Translations under genes and position numbers: made by a program
The notes under the pieces: generated by a model
Told to the model about the DNA's origin: nothing
The model's database searches: none
Seen by the model: the letters and a program-made list of their open reading frames with translations, nothing else
Assembly (NCBI GenBank): GCA_030656145.1
Contig: JAUSOF010000031.1
Span: forward strand, 1 to 64,000
DNA length: 64,000 nucleotides
DNA from: Pseudomonas sp.
GTDB taxonomy: Bacteria; Pseudomonadota; Gammaproteobacteria; Pseudomonadales; Pseudomonadaceae
Reading direction: 5' to 3'
Part shown: piece by piece, positions 41,156-50,417 of the stretch
Layout: each line of letters opens with the position of its first letter
Numbering within the stretch: position 1 is the first letter of the stretch

Positions 41156-42793
41156 TCACTGCCAATGCAGCGGCTGCCTGGCATCCAGCTCGCTGAGCTG
41201 ATCGACAAAGCGCGCCTCGACAACATTGCGGCGGATTTTCATGGTCGGCGTCATGCAGCCGTTGTCCACGGTCCAGGTTTCACGCAGCAGAATAAAATGA
41301 CTGAGACGTTCGTGGGCTTCCAGTTGGGCATTGAGCTGCGCCAGCGTTTGCGCCAGGTCGGCTGCGACCCGTTCCCGGGATTGCTCACGGGCAGCGAGCG
41401 ACAGTTCGATCAACGCCAGCGGCTGATCCAGGTTGCTACCCATCAGGCACACCTGCTCAACCCAGAGGTTCTTGGCGATCTCGCCCTCAATCGGTGCCGG
41501 GGCGATGTACTTGCCCTTGCTGGTCTTGAAGATGTCCTTCACCCGCCCGGTGATTTTCAAATAGCCCTGTGCATCCACCTCGCCTTTATCGCCAGTGTGC
41601 AGCCAGCCTTCCTCGATGGTCTCGGCGGTTTTCTCCGGGTCCTGGTAGTAGCCCAGCATCAGGCTCGGGCACCGCAGGAGAATTTCGCCACTTGCAGCGA
41701 TGCGCAGCTCATTACCCGGCATCGGTCGGCCCACTGTGCCGAAGCGCACCTGGCCTGGGCGATTGAAGCAGCCATAGGCAAAGTGCTCGGTCATGCCGTA
41801 GCCCTCGCAGATGGTGATGCCGATGTTTTGATACCACTCAAGCAGCGCAGGCGGGATGGCTGCCGCACCACTGACCAGAATCCGCGCCCGATCCAGGCCC
41901 AGCCCCTGACGAATCTTGCGTGCGACCAAACGACCGAGCAACGGAATACCCAGCACGCGCGCGAGTTTGGCTTGCGGCAATTTTTCCAGCACGCCCTGCT
42001 GGAAACGCTTCCACAGGCGCGGCACGGAGAAGAACACCGTTGGCCGCACATGGCGCAGATCGCTGGCGAAGGTCTCCAGCGACTCGACAAAGGCCACCCG
42101 CCCACCACTGTACAGCGCGTTCATTTCCACCAGAAAACGCTCGGCGGCATGCGACAGCGGCAGATAGGAGAAATACTGATCCTGCTCGGTAATACCCAGC
42201 TCCTTGACCGAGCGACTGCCCGCATAAGCAAAGGCATGTGCCGAGAGCATCACCCCTTTGGGCTGGCCGGTCGTACCGGAGGTGTAGAGGATGCTCAACA
42301 GGCTATCCGGGGTCTGCTCATGGCCCACCGCGAGCGGCTGATGCGCCGCCAGCAGGGCATGCCAGCCGTGCTCGGCCTGGATGGTCGGGTATGGCATGGC
42401 GATGCGCAGCACCTCGGCAGGAATACCTGGGGCGAGTTTTTCCGGATCATCCAGCTTGCCAAGGAAGATCGCCTTGCACTGCGCATGGCGCAGCACGTAG
42501 TCGATGCTTTCGGCCGATTGCAGCGGGTACAGCGGTACGCTGACCAGGCCGGCGAGCATGATGGCGAAGTCGGCAATCAGCCACTCGGCGCAGTTCTTCG
42601 CCAGCAACGCGACCCGGTCGCCGGGTGCGCAACCGAGTGTGTGCAGGGCACTGGCCATGCGCCGCGCCTGCTCATCCACTTGCGCCCAGGTGAAGTCATG
42701 CCACTGGCCATTTACCGGCTGGCTGAGCCAGGCCGCATCGGGGCGCTTCTCGACCCAGAGCGCCAAGCGCTCCAGGGGCAGTTGCTCAGTCAT
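41156..42793 (-). CDS. AMP-binding long-chain acyl-CoA synthetase
   Basis: This ANL-superfamily enzyme of about 545 residues has the P-loop ILYTSGTTGQPKGVMLSAHA (about residues 170-189), FSVPRLWKRFQQGVLEKLPQ, ICEGYGMTEHFAYG, EEGWLHTGDKGEVDAQGYLK and GRVKDIFKTSKGKYIAPAPI with the catalytic Lys region. It activates a carboxylic acid to acyl-AMP and then acyl-CoA. It is close to FadD15-type long-chain synthetases. Neighbours are a CoA-transferase or racemase and an acyl-CoA dehydrogenase. Confidence 0.92.
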   Translation of the reverse strand: MTEQLPLERLALWVEKRPDAAWLSQPVNGQWHDFTWAQVDEQARRMASALHTLGCAPGDRVALLAKNCAEWLIADFAIMLAGLVSVPLYPLQSAESIDYVLRHAQCKAIFLGKLDDPEKLAPGIPAEVLRIAMPYPTIQAEHGWHALLAAHQPLAVGHEQTPDSLLSILYTSGTTGQPKGVMLSAHAFAYAGSRSVKELGITEQDQYFSYLPLSHAAERFLVEMNALYSGGRVAFVESLETFASDLRHVRPTVFFSVPRLWKRFQQGVLEKLPQAKLARVLGIPLLGRLVARKIRQGLGLDRARILVSGAAAIPPALLEWYQNIGITICEGYGMTEHFAYGCFNRPGQVRFGTVGRPMPGNELRIAASGEILLRCPSLMLGYYQDPEKTAETIEEGWLHTGDKGEVDAQGYLKITGRVKDIFKTSKGKYIAPAPIEGEIAKNLWVEQVCLMGSNLDQPLALIELSLAAREQSRERVAADLAQTLAQLNAQLEAHERLSHFILLRETWTVDNGCMTPTMKIRRNVVEARFVDQLSELDARQPLHWQ

Positions 42794-42895
42794 CACAATC
42801 CCTCGTTCTTATTGTTTTGCCGAGATGAACCTTAGCGTTTGCACAGCAACTCGGTACTCACTCGGATTAACGCCGGAGCCATTGGATATTGCACT

Positions 42896-42976
42896 TTGTA
42901 GGAGCCAGCTTGCTGGCGATCCGCTCATCGAGAAAGCATCGTCGGAGTGCCGAACCACAGCAAGCGGGCTCCTACC
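42896..42976. repeat. Inverted REP pair (BIME) upstream of the acyl-CoA synthetase
   Basis: TTTGTAGGAGCCAGCTTGCT at 42896-42915 is answered by ACAGCAAGCGGGCTCCTACC at 42957-42976 in opposite orientation. It is related to the pair at 41062-41145. Confidence 0.75.
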
Positions 42977-42994
42977 GTATTAAACCCCTGCTGC

Positions 42995-44134
42995 TCAAAG
43001 CTTCATCCCGCGGCTGATGATCTCCTTCATGATTTCCGAGGTGCCGGCGAAGATGCGCTGGATACGCGCGTTTGCGTACATCTTGCAGATCGGGTATTCC
43101 CACATATAACCCCAGCCGCCATGTAACTGCACGCCCTCGTCGACCACCTTGCCGAGCAGCTCGGTGGTGAACAGCTTGGCCTCGGCGGCCACTTCCGGGG
43201 TGAGTTTCTTCTGGTTATGGTCCATCACGCAGCGGTCGACAAACACCTGAGCCACGTCGATCTGGGTGCGCATCTCGGCCAGCTTGAAGCGGGTGTTCTG
43301 GAAGTGCGAGATAGGCCGATCGAACGCCTTGCGCTCGCGCACATAATCGATGGTCACCTGCAACGCCGCCTCGGCCGCCGCCACCGCGGCGCAAGCGTTG
43401 GTCAGGCGCTCTTGGGCGAGCATATTCATCAGGTAGAAGAAGCCGCCCTTGGCATCGCCCAGCAGGTTGGCCTTGGGCACTTTGACGTCATTGAAGAACA
43501 GTTCGGCGGTGTCCTGGCTGTGCATGCCGAGCTTCTTCAGCTTGGCGCCGCGCTCGAAGCCTGGCATGCCACGCTCGACCAGAAACAGGCCCATGGCGTG
43601 TTTGTTGGCCGGGTCGGTCTTGGCCGCCACGATCACCACATCGGCCAGCAAGCCGTTGGAGATAAACACCTTGGAGCCGTTGAGCAGATAGTGATCACCT
43701 TGATCCACCGCCGTGCTGCGCATACCCGCCAGATCGGAGCCGGCGCTGGGTTCGGTCATCGCCACCGCCAGAATCAAATCGCCGCTGATGATGCCCGGCA
43801 TAAAGCGCGCCTTCTGCTCAGCATTGCCGTATTCGGCGATGTAGGGGCCGCACAGGGCCGAGTGCAACGGCAGCATAAAACCCGGCTCGTTTATCGTGGC
43901 CAGCTCCTCGCACATGATCTGCTCGTAGCGAAAATCCTTGAGCCCGGCGCCGCCGTACTCCTCATCCGCCCAGGGCAACAAAAAGCCCATGTCGCCGGCC
44001 TTCTTCCAAACCTCGCGGCTGACCACCCCGGCCGCTTCCCATTCGTCCTGATGGGGCAGCACTTCCTTTTTCAGAAAGGCGGCGAAGGCGTCGCGAAACA
44101 TGTTGTGTTCGGTGTCGAAGATAATGCGCTGCAT
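42995..44134 (-). CDS. Acyl-CoA dehydrogenase
   Basis: This 379-residue flavoenzyme has MTEPSAGSDLAGMRSTAVDQ, VERGMPGFERGAKLKKLGMH, the helix YVRERKAFDRPISHFQNTRF, QLHGGWGYMWEYPICKMYAN and RIQRIFAGTSEIMKEIISRG. The Glu that MCAD uses as base in its YEGT motif is Ala here (FAGT), as in the long-chain/isovaleryl-type branch, where the base lies on another helix (AAAEAALQVTIDYVRE has a candidate Glu). It should oxidise acyl-CoA at the alpha-beta bond and pass electrons to ETF. Confidence 0.92.
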   Translation of the reverse strand: MQRIIFDTEHNMFRDAFAAFLKKEVLPHQDEWEAAGVVSREVWKKAGDMGFLLPWADEEYGGAGLKDFRYEQIMCEELATINEPGFMLPLHSALCGPYIAEYGNAEQKARFMPGIISGDLILAVAMTEPSAGSDLAGMRSTAVDQGDHYLLNGSKVFISNGLLADVVIVAAKTDPANKHAMGLFLVERGMPGFERGAKLKKLGMHSQDTAELFFNDVKVPKANLLGDAKGGFFYLMNMLAQERLTNACAAVAAAEAALQVTIDYVRERKAFDRPISHFQNTRFKLAEMRTQIDVAQVFVDRCVMDHNQKKLTPEVAAEAKLFTTELLGKVVDEGVQLHGGWGYMWEYPICKMYANARIQRIFAGTSEIMKEIISRGMKL

Positions 44135-44371
44135 GGGGCGTTGCTCCCGTGGCTGAAGTCGTGCAGCAGGTTAGGCCCCGCGTGACCGTAGCCTCAATGA
44201 CCCATGCGCTCAGCCTGGGTTGACCCAATCGATCATGCCCCGACACGGCCATAGGTCATGCGACACGCCGGCTGCACGCTATGCTTAATGAGGGGAATTC
44301 CCTCATGCCGCGCTCACCGTGCATGCCCTATGCTCAAGCTCATACCCGTTCCACTTCACAAAGAGACTTCA

Positions 44372-45247
44372 ATGAACGCACCCAGCGATGACAAACGTCC
44401 GACACCTGACCTAGCCGAATACAACGCCTTCTTTCCCTCACCCTACTCGCTGTCGCAATTTACCTCGCCGAAATCCGACCTCAGTGGTGCGCACTACCCC
44501 GCGCCATACCGTGGCGGGCGCTGGAAAATCCTGATGATTGCCGCCGATGAGCGCTATTTGCAGATGCAGAACGGCACCCTGTTCTCCACCGGCAACCATC
44601 CCATTGAAACCCTGTTGCCGATGTACCACCTCGACAAGGCCGGTTTTCAGTTCGATATCGCCACACTGTCAGGCAACCCGGTCAAGTTTGAATACTGGGC
44701 ATTCCCTACAGAAGATATTGAAGTCAAAGCCATCCACGACAAATACCTGTCGCAGTTCAAGCAACCCCTGAGGCTGGCTGATGTGATCGCGCAACACCTG
44801 GGCGATGACTCGGATTACCTGGCACTGTTTATCCCTGGTGGGCACGGCGCGTTGATCGGCCTGCCCCACAGCCTCGACGTCAAAGCTGCGTTACGCTGGG
44901 CGGTACAACACGATCGACACATCATCACCTTGTGCCATGGGCCGGCCGCACTGCTCGCTGCTGGCGTCGATGAAGATCCGCAGGATTATCTGTTCAAGGA
45001 TTACAAAATCTGTGCATTCCCCGATGCACTCGATGCGCAAACGCCACAACTGGGCTATATGCCAGGTGACATGCCGTGGTTTATGGGTGAAAAACTCAAG
45101 GCCCTGAACGTCGAAATCGTCAACCAGGACATCGCTGGCCACACCCATCAGCATCGCAAACTGATCACCGGCGACAGTCCGTTTGCCTCGAACAAAGTTG
45201 GCCAACTGGCGGCTAAGGCACTGCTCAGCGAAGTGGAAAAAAGCTGA
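44372..45247 (+). CDS. hchA: Hsp31/HchA-like DJ-1 superfamily glyoxalase/deglycase
   Basis: This 291-residue protein matches Hsp31: it has [60 protein letters not shown] and the nucleophile Cys in [16 protein letters not shown] with its Glu partner in [15 protein letters not shown]. Hsp31 is a holdase, glyoxalase III and proposed protein deglycase. The start is the ATG at 44372, with AAAGAGA upstream. A LuxR-type regulator starts one base after its stop. Confidence 0.92.
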   Translation: MNAPSDDKRPTPDLAEYNAFFPSPYSLSQFTSPKSDLSGAHYPAPYRGGRWKILMIAADERYLQMQNGTLFSTGNHPIETLLPMYHLDKAGFQFDIATLSGNPVKFEYWAFPTEDIEVKAIHDKYLSQFKQPLRLADVIAQHLGDDSDYLALFIPGGHGALIGLPHSLDVKAALRWAVQHDRHIITLCHGPAALLAAGVDEDPQDYLFKDYKICAFPDALDAQTPQLGYMPGDMPWFMGEKLKALNVEIVNQDIAGHTHQHRKLITGDSPFASNKVGQLAAKALLSEVEKS

Positions 45248-45248
45248 T

Positions 45249-45983
45249 ATGCCCTCCAGCAGATCGCCCACCGCAACAGCAAACGCCTTGCTCGACAGCC
45301 TCCTGCGTATCGAAAGAAGCCAACACCTCTCGCAGATACAGGAAGCCGTCCGGCAAGTCGCGGCGCCGCTTGGATATGAGCTGTTTGCCATGTTCTCCAT
45401 GGCCGCTGTGCCTGACGCGATTATCGGCCGGGTTTACTGGCTCGAAGGCGACTGGTTCGCCAACGGCAGCGCGGTCGATAGCGCAACCTACCTGCAACGC
45501 TGCCCGGTCACCCAGCACGTATTACAAACGGACATGGCATTCTTCTGGAGCAAAAACACAGCCGCCGGCGAGCACTTGTACCGTATCGTGCCAGCGCCCG
45601 CTGGCATTGGCATTCACGGCCTGCAAATCCCAATCTTCGGACGCACAGGCCTTGAAGGGGCCGTCAGCCTGGGCGGCAGCAACATCGATAGTAGCCCACA
45701 CACCCGCCTGCTGCTGACTATGCTCGGCCAGCAAAGCTTCCGCAAAGCCAAGCAACTGCTAGAACATCGCGAACCGGAATTACTGGCAGGCCTCACTCCT
45801 CGCGAGCAGCAAGTGTTGCAATGGATTGCCTCAGGCAGGCGCCAGTCAGACATCGCTGCAATCCTCGGGCTGTCTACGCGCACAGTGGAAAATCATCTGC
45901 GCCGGGCCAGACTGCGCCTGGGCGTTGCTACCACCGCCCAAGCCATACACGCAGCCATTCGCAGTGGCGAAATCAGCTCTTAA
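45249..45983 (+). CDS. LuxR-type regulator with autoinducer-binding-like domain (LuxR solo)
   Basis: This 244-residue protein has an N-terminal autoinducer-binding-like domain (about 15-165) and a C-terminal LuxR helix-turn-helix (LTPREQQVLQWIASGRRQSD with the GLSTRTVENHLRRAR recognition helix). The ligand segment reads DWFANGSAVDSATYLQRCPV where AHL receptors have W...Y...DP: the Asp that holds the AHL amide is Cys, and the Trp and second Tyr are absent. The later FFW is present. There is no luxI nearby. The ATG at 45249 follows the hchA stop by one base, so regulation of hchA or sensing of an aldehyde stress signal is plausible but unproven. Confidence 0.88.
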   Translation: MPSSRSPTATANALLDSLLRIERSQHLSQIQEAVRQVAAPLGYELFAMFSMAAVPDAIIGRVYWLEGDWFANGSAVDSATYLQRCPVTQHVLQTDMAFFWSKNTAAGEHLYRIVPAPAGIGIHGLQIPIFGRTGLEGAVSLGGSNIDSSPHTRLLLTMLGQQSFRKAKQLLEHREPELLAGLTPREQQVLQWIASGRRQSDIAAILGLSTRTVENHLRRARLRLGVATTAQAIHAAIRSGEISS

Positions 45984-46346
45984 TCATTCCTCGATAAGCA
46001 AACTCTCAGCGTGCCCGTGTGGATAACACGCGTTTGTTTATTCAGGGCTCTATCGGCGCTAGCTGTTGCGCGGGGGTAAGCCGCGGCTGGGCCGGGCCAC
46101 GAAGTCTGAGGGATAACGAAGCCACTACGCACATGCCATCACCCGTTGGGCTTCACTGCGCTCCACGCCAACCTAATCGGGGCGTATGCCCCACGTCCTC
46201 AGCTGCCGCGTACGACGCGGGCTAGCCATTGGACGCCACAGTGAGCGGACATCGCCTTAATAAGATTGCATAGCCGCACGGGTTTGCTTGTTGCACAGGC
46301 CCACGTCTGGCTACCATCAGCGCGCCTTTATCAACGAGTGTTCCCC
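45984..46346. other. Gene-free interval between the LuxR and AraC regulator genes
   Basis: I see no convincing gene in these 363 bases. They contain GC-rich imperfect palindromes (for example GGTAAGCCGCGGCTGGGCCG near 46076) and presumably the promoter of the AraC gene just before 46347. The reading frame that continues upstream of the AraC gene to 46266 lacks family resemblance. Confidence 0.45.
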
Positions 46347-47345
46347 ATGCGCGAACGCACCATTGCCAGCCACTTTGTCCGCGCCGCCCTGCGTGGTGCC
46401 GAGCGTCAGGGTCACGATTGCGCGCCGCTGCTGCGCCAGTTGAGCATCCAGCCGGCGCTGCTCGACGAGCCACGCGCGCGCATTGCCCCGGAGCACTTCA
46501 CCCGCCTGCTGCAACTGCTGTGGGAGACCCTGGACGACGAGTACATGGGCTTTGGCCGCCTGCGCAGCAAACGCGGTACTTTCGCCATGATGTGTTACGC
46601 GATCATCCACTGCCGCACCCTGGATAAAGCGCTGAGCCGTGGCGCGTTGTTCTACAGCCTGTTCCCCGAGGCGCCGGGCATCAGTCTGGAACGTGAGGGT
46701 GACCGGGTCAGGCTGAGTGTGGATGACAGCAACCTGTGGGACCCGGACCACTTCCTGCTGGAAAGTCTGCTGGTGATCTGGCACCGCCTCGGCAGCTGGC
46801 TGATCGGCCAGCGTATCCGCCTGGAGGAAGCCACCTTCAGCTATCCCGAACCGGCCCACAGCGACGAATACGACTTGCTGTTTCCCTGCCCGCGGCGCTA
46901 TGCGGCGGGCAGCACCAGCCTGCTGTTCCAGGCGCGCTACCTGGACATGCCGCTGTTGCAGGACGAGCGCACGCTCAAGCTGTTCCTGGAGCATTCACCA
47001 GCCGATCTGCTGGCCCGCCCGGATGGCGGCGACAGCCTGATCAGCCAGATCCGCCGCCTGCTCGGCCGTGATTGCAGCGCCTGGCCGGACCTGGAAGCAG
47101 TCGCGCGGCAGCTGCACATGAGCCCGCAAACCCTGCGCCGTCATCTGCGCGAAGAAGGCTCGAGTTTTCAGGAGTTGAAGGATCACCTGCGCCGCGACCT
47201 GGCGATCTATCACCTGGGCCGCGACGACCTGCCGATCCAGGACATCGCCGAGCAGCTCGGTTTCTCCGAGCCATCGGCGTTTCACCGCGCGTTCAAGAAG
47301 TGGACCGGGCTGACGCCGGGGGCCTATCGCGCACAGGAAAACTGA
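46347..47345 (+). CDS. AraC-family transcriptional regulator
   Basis: This 332-residue protein has an N-terminal ligand domain of the arabinose-binding-like type (about 20-200: FVRAALRGAERQGHDCAPLL, FGRLRSKRGTFAMMCYAIIH) and a C-terminal double helix-turn-helix: ARQLHMSPQTLRRHLREEG, then IQDIAEQLGFSEPSAFHRAF and KKWTGLTPGAYR. The class is that of OruR/Mmsr-like regulators of catabolic genes. The ATG at 46347 is selected. It points toward, and ends close to, the convergent phoQ gene, so its target is not evident. Confidence 0.9.
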   Translation: MRERTIASHFVRAALRGAERQGHDCAPLLRQLSIQPALLDEPRARIAPEHFTRLLQLLWETLDDEYMGFGRLRSKRGTFAMMCYAIIHCRTLDKALSRGALFYSLFPEAPGISLEREGDRVRLSVDDSNLWDPDHFLLESLLVIWHRLGSWLIGQRIRLEEATFSYPEPAHSDEYDLLFPCPRRYAAGSTSLLFQARYLDMPLLQDERTLKLFLEHSPADLLARPDGGDSLISQIRRLLGRDCSAWPDLEAVARQLHMSPQTLRRHLREEGSSFQELKDHLRRDLAIYHLGRDDLPIQDIAEQLGFSEPSAFHRAFKKWTGLTPGAYRAQEN

Positions 47346-47354
47346 GAGGCCGTC

Positions 47355-48743
47355 TCAGCCCATCGGGAAACGGATACGGAAGACCGCACCACCAAGGCTG
47401 GAGTCATCCAGAAACAACTCGCCGGCATAGCTTTCGATGATGTCCTTGACCACGGCCGTACCGATGCCCTGCCCCGCGTGCTGGACATCCAGACGTTCGC
47501 CGCGCTGCAGGATGCGCTCGCGCTGATGCGCCGGCACCCCAGGGCCATCGTCCTCCACCAGCAGTTCGCATACCCCTTCCTGCAACCGTGCACTCACGCG
47601 GATCTGCCCCAGGCACAGGCGATAAGCGTTTTCCAGCAGATTACCGAGCAGTTCGAGCAGCGCGCCTCGCTCCATCGGAATGTCCAGTTTCGGGTCGAAA
47701 TCGCGCAGCACGGTTACTTGCTTATCCCGGTAGACCTTGTCCAGCGCCTCGCAAAGACTGTCGAGCACCCCGGCCAAACGCACCCGATGGCGCACCAAGC
47801 CACTCTTGCGCAGGCTGGCGCGCTGCAGCTGGTAGCCAATTTGCTGGCTCATTCGCTCGATCTGACTCTGCAGCACCTGGGCCTGCTCGCGATTGTGCGG
47901 CTGGGTGGCGATCACCTCGGCCACCCCCTGCAGCACTGACAATGGGGTTTTCAGGCTATGCGCCAAATCATCCAGGGAGTGACGATAACGCTCGCGCTGC
48001 TGATGCTCGCTGTGGAGCAAGCGGTTGAGCGAACCCGTCAGGCGCAACAGTTCGCGCGGGTGATTCTCGCTCAGGCTATCCAGCGTCCCGGCCTCAACCT
48101 GGTCCAGCTCGGCACTGAGCCCGCGCAAGCTGCGAAAGCCCCAGGTCAGCCCGAACCAGAGCAGGGTCAGCAACACCAGCAGCGCGCCACCCAACCACAG
48201 GTTCAGCTGGTTATTGAAGCGCCTGTACATGCTTTGATAATTGCTGGCCGGCTGCATGGTGACGACACTGAAGGCCGCACTCTGGCCGCGCAGCAGGTCG
48301 ACCTCGACGTCATAGACGAAGAACTCCTGCCCTTGTGCGCTGCGCACCCGGAGGAACTCATGACCACGGCCGTCATACTTGGGCAGGTAGTCGAACCCAT
48401 GCTCTTCGGAAGAGCGCGAGCGCCACACCAAGCTGCCATTGCGGTCATAGATAAAACCCAGCAGCGTGGCATCGAGATGCTCGAACTCTTCATCCGGCAA
48501 CTGATCGGGCATTAGCAGCCGATTGTTTTCGGTACGCGCCGCCGACACCAAAGCGGCCGCATCGGCGGCCAGGCGTTTTTCGATGGATTGTTCGAGGGCA
48601 ATCACAAAGGCCCCCCGCAGAGCCGGTAGCAGTGCCAACATAAACAGCACGGCCAGCACGGCGGTGCCCAGGAGCAAACGCAAGCGTAGCGAGGAACCGC
48701 GCCTTCGCTTGATGGCAGGACCATACGGCAGGCGTAACTTCAT
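47355..48743 (-). CDS. phoQ: Sensor histidine kinase PhoQ
   Basis: This 462-residue kinase has membrane segments at about 22-44 (LLLGTAVLAVLFMLALLPAL) and 182-203 (LWLGGALLVLLTLLWFGLTW), a periplasmic sensor domain between them, HAMP, the H-box LDDLAHSLKTPLSVLQGVAE (phospho-His), the N-box LGNLLENAYRL and the G-box VEDDGPGVPAH. Position behind phoP and oprH identifies it as PhoQ, which in P. aeruginosa responds to low Mg2+ and cationic peptides. The start overlaps the phoP stop (ATGA). Confidence 0.93.
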   Translation of the reverse strand: MKLRLPYGPAIKRRRGSSLRLRLLLGTAVLAVLFMLALLPALRGAFVIALEQSIEKRLAADAAALVSAARTENNRLLMPDQLPDEEFEHLDATLLGFIYDRNGSLVWRSRSSEEHGFDYLPKYDGRGHEFLRVRSAQGQEFFVYDVEVDLLRGQSAAFSVVTMQPASNYQSMYRRFNNQLNLWLGGALLVLLTLLWFGLTWGFRSLRGLSAELDQVEAGTLDSLSENHPRELLRLTGSLNRLLHSEHQQRERYRHSLDDLAHSLKTPLSVLQGVAEVIATQPHNREQAQVLQSQIERMSQQIGYQLQRASLRKSGLVRHRVRLAGVLDSLCEALDKVYRDKQVTVLRDFDPKLDIPMERGALLELLGNLLENAYRLCLGQIRVSARLQEGVCELLVEDDGPGVPAHQRERILQRGERLDVQHAGQGIGTAVVKDIIESYAGELFLDDSSLGGAVFRIRFPMG

Positions 48744-49417
48744 CGGCAGCGCTCGGTAAACAGATACCCCTGACCACGTACGGTTTCGATCGGTTTGAAA
48801 CCGCTGTCGGCCTCCAGCTTGCGCCGCAGGCGGCCCACCAGCACCTCGATCACGTTGGGATCGCGCTCTTCGTCATCGGGGTAGAGCTGCTCGATAAGCC
48901 GCTCCTTGGGCACCACTTGTTGATGATGACGCATCAGGTATTCGAGGATGCGGTACTCGAAGGCAGTCAATTGCAGGCTCTGGTCATCGAGCGTTGCCTG
49001 CTTGCGGTTGAGATCCAGCAACAAGGGGCCGGCGCAGATACGCGACTGGGTGAAGCCCGAAGAACGCCGCAGCAGTGCATTGAGGCGTGCTTCCAGCTCT
49101 TCGAACTGGAACGGTTTGACCACGTAGTCATCGGCGCCGGCAGCCAGTCCTTCGACCTTGTCCTGCCAATTGCCGCGTGCGGTCAGAATCAGAATGGGGA
49201 AACTCTTGCCCTGACTGCGCAATTGTCGAATCAGGTCCAGACCACCCATGCCGGGCAGACCGAGATCGACCACGGCCAGGTCATGGCTGTATTGATCGGC
49301 TTGATACAGCGCATCCTCGGCGTTCGCTACGGCATCGACCACATGCCCCTGCTCACCAAGGCGAGAATAGAGATGGTGACGCAATAGCGCTTCGTCCTCC
49401 ACGACCAGCAATTTCAT
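48740..49417 (-). CDS. phoP: Response regulator PhoP (OmpR family)
   Basis: This 225-residue regulator starts MKLLVVEDEALLRHHLYSRL, has the phospho-acceptor Asp in LAVVDLGLPGMGGLDL (about residue 51), the Lys in VKPFQFEELEARL, and a winged-helix domain (LTAFEYRILEYLMRHHQQVV; VEVLVGRLRRKLEADSG). It lies between oprH and phoQ, the order known in P. aeruginosa. The phased repeats ahead of oprH are its likely binding site. Confidence 0.95.
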   Translation of the reverse strand: MKLLVVEDEALLRHHLYSRLGEQGHVVDAVANAEDALYQADQYSHDLAVVDLGLPGMGGLDLIRQLRSQGKSFPILILTARGNWQDKVEGLAAGADDYVVKPFQFEELEARLNALLRRSSGFTQSRICAGPLLLDLNRKQATLDDQSLQLTAFEYRILEYLMRHHQQVVPKERLIEQLYPDDEERDPNVIEVLVGRLRRKLEADSGFKPIETVRGQGYLFTERCR

Positions 49418-49685
49418 GGTGCGCTTCTTCCCCTATGAAGTAGGCCGGGCACATGGCCCGGCCTTGATGCGGCAAGAGTGTTTGGAGGCTGTAAAAAACC
49501 CTCCGCCCACTGCTGGCAGTGCGCTACAAGCACGGAGCCCAGCGGGGTAACAGTCGCAGGCTGGCCCGCAGGGCGAACGAAGCAGGGTCGTTTAGCACAC
49601 TACCCCCCCTGCTTTTAACCCAGAGCACCTTGCCGCGAACGCCTGGTAAAAGTCTCGCGACGGCGCTCGATAGTGGTAAGACCTC

Positions 49686-50291
49686 TTAAAACTTGTAGTT
49701 GGCACCCAGATAGAGTTGGCCGCTGCTCTGCAAGTCCAGGGAGCCCAGCTTACCGCCACCATGGGCAGCTACTTCGGTGCTGGCATTGCTGTGCAGATAG
49801 CGGTAGCCGGCTTCAATCGAGGTATTCGCATTCAGCTCCTGGAGAATACCGGCCTGCAGGCCGATTGCATAACCAATGTCGCTGTCGCGCTTGAGGCCTT
49901 TGCTTTCCTGATCCAGCTTGATCAGGCCAGCGGTAGCACCACCAAACAGCTTGGTATTGTAATCGCCTACCGGCAGGAACAAGTCATAGCTGCCGAGCAG
50001 ATTCTGCTGGCGCAGCTTGAAGCCACGATCACTGTCGGAAACATTTTCATAGGTCAGGTAGTAACGAGCATCATCGCTCTGCTGACCGGCGCGCACACCC
50101 CAGGTTGTGCTGTCATCAATCACCTTGTCGAGCTTGGGATTGTTCAGGTTGCTGTTCAGTGCACTGGATTTCTGGATGTTGTTATCGGTTTGACCTAAGG
50201 TCAGACCGACGAAATTATCGCCGGCATTAGCGGCCACTGCAGCAAAGGTCAGGGTAGTGGCCAGGGCCAGCTTGCTCAGATTGAAGTTCAT
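49686..50291 (-). CDS. oprH: Outer-membrane protein OprH, PhoP-controlled
   Basis: This 201-residue protein has a signal peptide (about 1-23, cleavage after AANA) and an eight-strand beta-barrel close to P. aeruginosa OprH: GDNFVGLTLGQTDNNIQKSS, KLDKVIDDSTTWGVRAGQQS, FKLRQQNLLGSYDLFLPVGD, KLFGGATAGLIKL, YAIGLQAGILQEL and the terminal QLYLGANYKF. OprH binds LPS and stabilises the outer membrane at low Mg2+. About 268 bases separate it from phoP; they contain no gene, and a CACTGC-ca-GCAGTG hairpin lies near 49517-49530 on the way to phoP, possibly reducing read-through. Confidence 0.96.
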   Translation of the reverse strand: MNFNLSKLALATTLTFAAVAANAGDNFVGLTLGQTDNNIQKSSALNSNLNNPKLDKVIDDSTTWGVRAGQQSDDARYYLTYENVSDSDRGFKLRQQNLLGSYDLFLPVGDYNTKLFGGATAGLIKLDQESKGLKRDSDIGYAIGLQAGILQELNANTSIEAGYRYLHSNASTEVAAHGGGKLGSLDLQSSGQLYLGANYKF

Positions 50292-50364
50292 GGAAGGCGT
50301 CCTCAGTGGGAAGTGTTCTGAATGGTTGCGTCGCTTAACTCAGGCGTTATGTTGCCCGAGCCTT

Positions 50365-50404
50365 GCTGAACAGCCGCTGAACCCTTGCTGAACCTAAGCT
50401 GAAC
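50365..50404 (-). promoter_or_regulatory. Four 11-bp-phased GTTCAGC repeats upstream of oprH (probable PhoP operator)
   Basis: GCTGAAC occurs at 50365, 50376, 50387 and 50398, exactly 11 bases apart; on the oprH strand this reads GTTCAGC four times, most copies preceded by G. OmpR-family regulators such as PhoP bind direct repeats one helical turn apart. The array lies 74-113 bases ahead of the oprH start, with a possible -10 CATAAC at 50346-50351. The half-site differs from the enterobacterial PhoP box (GTTTA), so the assignment to PhoP rests on position. Confidence 0.7.
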
Positions 50405-50417
50405 CAAACTGCACAAC

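Noticed and set aside
40889..42835. Plus-strand open frame of 648 codons
   Set aside because: It is antisense to the acyl-CoA synthetase and the CoA-transferase, both with complete motifs; the antisense product looks random.
46019..46225. Short open frame between the LuxR and AraC genes
   Set aside because: It has no ribosome binding site and no recognisable features; the composition suggests a chance frame.
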